This document shows positions 6,261 through 8,150 of a stretch of DNA of 8,150 bases, piece after piece. Below the pieces are notes generated by a model. The model was not told the DNA's origin. It saw only the letters and a program-made list of their open reading frames with translations, and did not search any database. Every line of letters begins with the position of its first letter. The first letter of the stretch is position 1. Location: positions 1-8,150 of the forward strand of contig CAYLYQ010000074.1 of assembly GCA_964388105.1 (NCBI GenBank). The letters are read 5' to 3'. The translations under genes were made by a program, and so were the position numbers. Source of the DNA: ZC4RG35 sp964388105. GTDB lineage: Bacteria > Actinomycetota > Acidimicrobiia > Spongiisociales > ZC4RG35.

Positions 6261-6311
6261 GTGGCGGGTGGTTCCGGCACCCCGAAGGCCGGGAGCGGGC
6301 CGTGTCGTGGC

Positions 6312-6317
6312 TACCCT
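6312..6317 (+). promoter_or_regulatory. Putative -10 element of the rpiB promoter
   Basis: TACCCT fits TANNNT and ends nine bases before the ATG at 6327, with only pyrimidine-rich sequence between, so no Shine-Dalgarno. This suggests a leaderless or nearly leaderless rpiB mRNA. It is divergent from the murA box across the same spacer. Confidence 0.4.
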
Positions 6318-6326
6318 GCCCCCGCC

Positions 6327-6767
6327 ATGAGAATCGCCTTGGGGTCGGACCACGCCGGGTACGAGATGAAGGAACACCTGGCCGCGTGGCTCGCCGAGTC
6401 CGGCCACGCCGTCTACGACCTGGGTACCCACTCCGAGGACCCCGTGGACTACCCCGACTATGCCGCGTCGGTGTCGAGGGCGGTGCTCGACGGCCGGGCC
6501 GATCGGGGAATCATCGTTTGCGGTTCTGGGGCCGGAGCCTGCGTCGCGGCGAACAAGCTGACCGGAATCCGCGCCGCGGTCGCCCACGACGCCTACACGG
6601 CGCGTCAGATGGTCGAGCACGATGACGTCAACGTCCTGTGCCTCGGCGCCCGGGTGGTGGGGCCCGCCCTCGCCGAAGACCTGGTCCGGACCTTCATAGA
6701 CGCCAAATTCAGCCGTGAGGACCGTCACGTCCGGCGGCTGGAGAAGATCCGGGCGCTGGAGCAGTAG
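6327..6767 (+). CDS. rpiB: Ribose-5-phosphate isomerase B
   Basis: This 146-residue protein belongs to the RpiB/LacA/LacB family and would interconvert ribose 5-phosphate and ribulose 5-phosphate in the pentose phosphate pathway, in the cytoplasm. The N-terminus MRIALGSDHAGYEMKEHL carries the Asp8-His9 substrate-binding pair. The catalytic region is GIIVCGSGAGACVAANK (61-77), with Cys65 as the expected general base; family members usually read CGTGIG, so Ser67 and Ala69 are variants. HDAYTARQMVEHDDVNVL (87-104) supplies the conserved His98, and CLGARVVG follows. The ATG at 6327 matches the family start exactly. The open frame continues upstream antisense to murA, but that extension is not homologous. 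Its TAG is separated by one base from the stop of the convergent thioredoxin-fold gene. An allose-6-phosphate isomerase activity, known for some RpiB proteins, cannot be excluded. Confidence 0.95.
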   Translation: MRIALGSDHAGYEMKEHLAAWLAESGHAVYDLGTHSEDPVDYPDYAASVSRAVLDGRADRGIIVCGSGAGACVAANKLTGIRAAVAHDAYTARQMVEHDDVNVLCLGARVVGPALAEDLVRTFIDAKFSREDRHVRRLEKIRALEQ

Positions 6768-6768
6768 C

Positions 6769-7386
6769 TCAGTCGTCGATGGATGCCTTGGCGATGGCCG
6801 CCAGGGTGTCGAGACCGGTCACCCCGATCTCACCTGAAGCCCGGCCCAAGTTGACGTTGTCACCGTCTAACACCGCGTAGGTGGGTGTGGAGTACACGCC
6901 GAACCCGAGGGCGACGTCGTTGTCGGAGTTGTCCATCAGGGTCGGGATGGTCCACCCCTCGCGCTCCAGCCAATCCTGTGGCGGGAAGTTGACCCGTGCA
7001 GAGTTGGTGAAGATCGTCACGCCGTAGATGTCGACGCCTTCCGGCAGGCGGCCGTCGTCAACCCAGTCCTGGATCACCGGCACTTCGGCCTGGCAATGAG
7101 GGCACCAGTGGGCGAGGAAGACGATGATCTTGGGTCGGCCGTCCGGCTCGATGGAGACTTCGTTGCCGTTCCAATCGGCGCCGATCACCGTGGGGGCGGT
7201 CATGCCGATGGCAGGGTCACCCGCGTTCGGATTCTGGGCGACGGGCAGGTTCGTGCCCGTGACGGTGGGGTTGCCGAAGCCGGCGGACGCATCCGGCGGT
7301 TCCTCGCCGGCGATCGCCCAGGCAAGTCCGACGACCAACGCGAGGCCGACGACCCCGCCGATGATCCACATCAGGTTCTTGTTCAT
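6769..7386 (-). CDS. Membrane-anchored thioredoxin-fold (TlpA/redoxin-like) protein with CPHC active site
   Basis: This 205-residue protein begins MNKNLMWIIGGVVGLALVVG, an N-terminal membrane anchor (about 5-27) without a lipobox cysteine. A low-complexity linker (28-60) leads to a thioredoxin fold: IIVFLAHWCPHCQAEVPVI (87-105) with redox cysteines 95 and 98, and cis-proline 168 in YSTPTYAVLDGD. The short segment between CxxC and cis-Pro (about 70 residues) resembles TlpA/ResA proteins rather than DsbA with its large helical insertion, yet the CPHC dipeptide is that of oxidising DsbA. It likely acts outside the membrane as a thiol oxidant, recharged by the DsbB homologue encoded just upstream. 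The ATG at 7386 overlaps that gene's stop as ATGA. A longer frame to 7500 would overlap the conserved DsbB end and is rejected. A reductive role, as for TlpA/ResA, is the main alternative. Confidence 0.9.
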   Translation of the reverse strand: MNKNLMWIIGGVVGLALVVGLAWAIAGEEPPDASAGFGNPTVTGTNLPVAQNPNAGDPAIGMTAPTVIGADWNGNEVSIEPDGRPKIIVFLAHWCPHCQAEVPVIQDWVDDGRLPEGVDIYGVTIFTNSARVNFPPQDWLEREGWTIPTLMDNSDNDVALGFGVYSTPTYAVLDGDNVNLGRASGEIGVTGLDTLAAIAKASIDD

Positions 7387-7916
7387 TCCTTGTTTGCCTT
7401 CATGTATGAGAGAGCCAGGACGGAGATGAGGGTAAACCCGGCCCCCGCCATAAATGGGATCGAGATGAAGCCGAAGACCTCGACGTACCGGGCGCTGCAC
7501 GGGTTGAGGGGATCACACGCTCCGCCCTCGAGGCTGGGAAACACCTGCATCACGTAGTGGTAGATCGAGATCGCGAGGCCGATCAGCGAGAGTGGCAGGG
7601 CGTAGTAGCGGACGGCGAGTTCCTTTCGGATGGCGCCCACCAGCAGCACGATCGAAAGCGGGTACATGAAGATCCGCTGGAACCAGCACAGGCGGCACGG
7701 GACGAAGTGGGCCACCTCGGAGTAGATCAGGGATCCGACGGTGGCCACGGCCGCCACCGCCCAGGCGAGCCAGATGGCGCGGTTGCCGAGCAGCCGGGCT
7801 GCGGCCTCCCGACCACGAGCGAGCCGGTAGATGACCAACCCCACCGCGGCTGCCAGGGCGACTAGGGAGAGCAAAGCGAGGCTCGTGTTGTACAACTGGA
7901 TGGCTCGGGCTGACAT
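7383..7916 (-). CDS. DsbB/BdbC-type disulfide bond formation membrane protein
   Basis: This 177-residue integral membrane protein matches the DsbB family, which reoxidises an extracytoplasmic thiol oxidase and passes electrons to quinone. Hydrophobic segments lie at about 12-30, 47-66, 83-97, 104-122 and 150-172; four are expected for the DsbB core. The signature HFVPCRLCWFQRI (70-82) holds the quinone-proximal pair Cys74-x-x-Cys77 and the conserved Gln-Arg. The second pair is Cys134-x5-Cys140 in the loop before the last segment, close together as in Gram-positive BdbC rather than E. coli DsbB. The ATG at 7916 lacks a Shine-Dalgarno but has TAGCCT ten bases upstream. The stop overlaps the start of the CPHC protein, its probable redox partner. 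Many actinobacteria are known to use VKOR instead, so this choice is informative. Confidence 0.93.
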   Translation of the reverse strand: MSARAIQLYNTSLALLSLVALAAAVGLVIYRLARGREAAARLLGNRAIWLAWAVAAVATVGSLIYSEVAHFVPCRLCWFQRIFMYPLSIVLLVGAIRKELAVRYYALPLSLIGLAISIYHYVMQVFPSLEGGACDPLNPCSARYVEVFGFISIPFMAGAGFTLISVLALSYMKANKE

Positions 7917-7926
7917 CGTGGCGGGC

Positions 7927-7932
7927 AGGCTA
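7927..7932 (-). promoter_or_regulatory. Putative -10 element near the dsbB start
   Basis: On the minus strand TAGCCT fits TANNNT and ends ten bases before the ATG at 7916. The intervening sequence has no Shine-Dalgarno. It would give a very short leader and an independent transcript for the dsbB-thioredoxin pair. Confidence 0.3.
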
Positions 7933-7952
7933 CCGGCTGGCTCTCGGCTTCG

Positions 7953-8132
7953 TCAGTAGGAGGAGAAGCGGCCGGGCGGTGACAGGTCCTCCGGATCGAC
8001 CACTTCGACTTCGGACGTCTCGCCCATCTCCTTGATCACTGTGGCGTGAACCTCGAGCTGGGATGTGGACGCCAGCTTGATCAGCTGATATCGATGCTTC
8101 TCGCCGGCGATGAGGATGTCGACGCTCGCCAT
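7953..8132 (-). CDS. Small conserved-looking hypothetical protein, 59 residues
   Basis: An open frame from ATG at 8132 to TGA at 7953 encodes 59 residues starting MASVDILIAGEKHRYQLIKL and ending DPEDLSPPGRFSSY. I do not recognise the family. About 83 percent of codons end in G or C, in line with the real genes here. It has no cysteine, no signal peptide and no membrane segment; the alternating pattern near 25-46 suggests beta strands, and the tail is proline- and serine-containing. Only a weak AGG lies upstream. The ATG overlaps a TGA (TGATG, 8134-8130) that could end an upstream gene beyond the window edge, a common coupled arrangement. The frame also stays open to the edge, so the true start could lie outside the window. 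It precedes dsbB by 36 bases on the same strand. Confidence 0.55.
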   Translation of the reverse strand: MASVDILIAGEKHRYQLIKLASTSQLEVHATVIKEMGETSEVEVVDPEDLSPPGRFSSY

Positions 8133-8150
8133 CAGACCTGAGGGGGGCGC

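Noticed and set aside
5601..6326. Upstream extension of the rpiB frame
   Set aside because: The open frame continues antisense to murA, but the family N-terminus MRIALGSDHAG begins at 6327 and a TANNNT box lies just before it.
5471..6625. 384-codon plus-strand frame across murA and into rpiB
   Set aside because: It is antisense to conserved MurA and out of frame with RpiB. Its sequence has no family features.
7387..7500. N-terminal extension of the thioredoxin-fold protein to 7500
   Set aside because: It would overlap the conserved end of the DsbB gene by over 100 bases and bury the membrane anchor. The ATG at 7386 with ATGA overlap fits much better.
1..8150. CRISPR array, insertion sequence, prophage, toxin-antitoxin, defence island, tRNA or riboswitch
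   Set aside because: No direct repeats with spacers, no transposase or integrase motifs, no terminal inverted repeats, no tRNA-like cloverleaf and no gap over 100 bases to hold a riboswitch were seen. The content is housekeeping-like.

Overview
This is a high-GC window with tightly packed genes and strong G/C preference at third codon positions. It is most consistent with an actinobacterium, perhaps a deep-branching group such as Acidimicrobiia. Three things point that way: a MurA with aspartate in place of the usual active-site cysteine (known from mycobacteria), -10 hexamers of TANNNT form placed 6-10 bases before start codons that lack a Shine-Dalgarno, and the codon bias. The species is not identifiable from sequence alone. 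All ten genes look chromosomal; I see no insertion sequence, phage gene, CRISPR array, tRNA or rRNA.

Layout. Bases 65-2704 (+) encode pyruvate, phosphate dikinase. Reading toward it from the other strand is a run of genes: murA (6247-4997), two overlapping GNAT acetyltransferases (4940-4410 and 4426-3836), a NifU-domain Fe-S protein (3744-3415) and a short MeaB-type GTPase (3387-2701). The MeaB and dikinase genes converge and share one CTAG for both stop codons. A 79-base divergent spacer separates murA from rpiB (6327-6767, +). rpiB converges, with one base between stops, on a second minus-strand group: a 59-codon small ORF at the right edge (8132-7953), a DsbB/BdbC-type membrane oxidoreductase (7916-7383), and a membrane-anchored thioredoxin-fold protein with a CPHC active site (7386-6769). 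The last two overlap by ATGA.

How the genes work together. ppdK (pyruvate/PEP interconversion), rpiB (pentose phosphate isomerisation) and murA (PEP-consuming first committed step of peptidoglycan synthesis) are core metabolism. The dsbB-thioredoxin pair looks like a self-contained disulfide-forming module at the outer face of the membrane. NifU (Fe-S assembly) and the G-domain-only MeaB homologue are cofactor-maturation type proteins. The acetyltransferases have unknown substrates.

Most notable points: the Cys-to-Asp MurA, which predicts intrinsic fosfomycin resistance; a recurring leaderless-promoter signature that also settles the murA start; a DsbB plus TlpA-like/CPHC pair in a probable actinobacterium; and a MeaB lacking its C-terminal region. 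I do not see a convincing wholly new multigene system. No gene-free stretch exceeds 100 bases.
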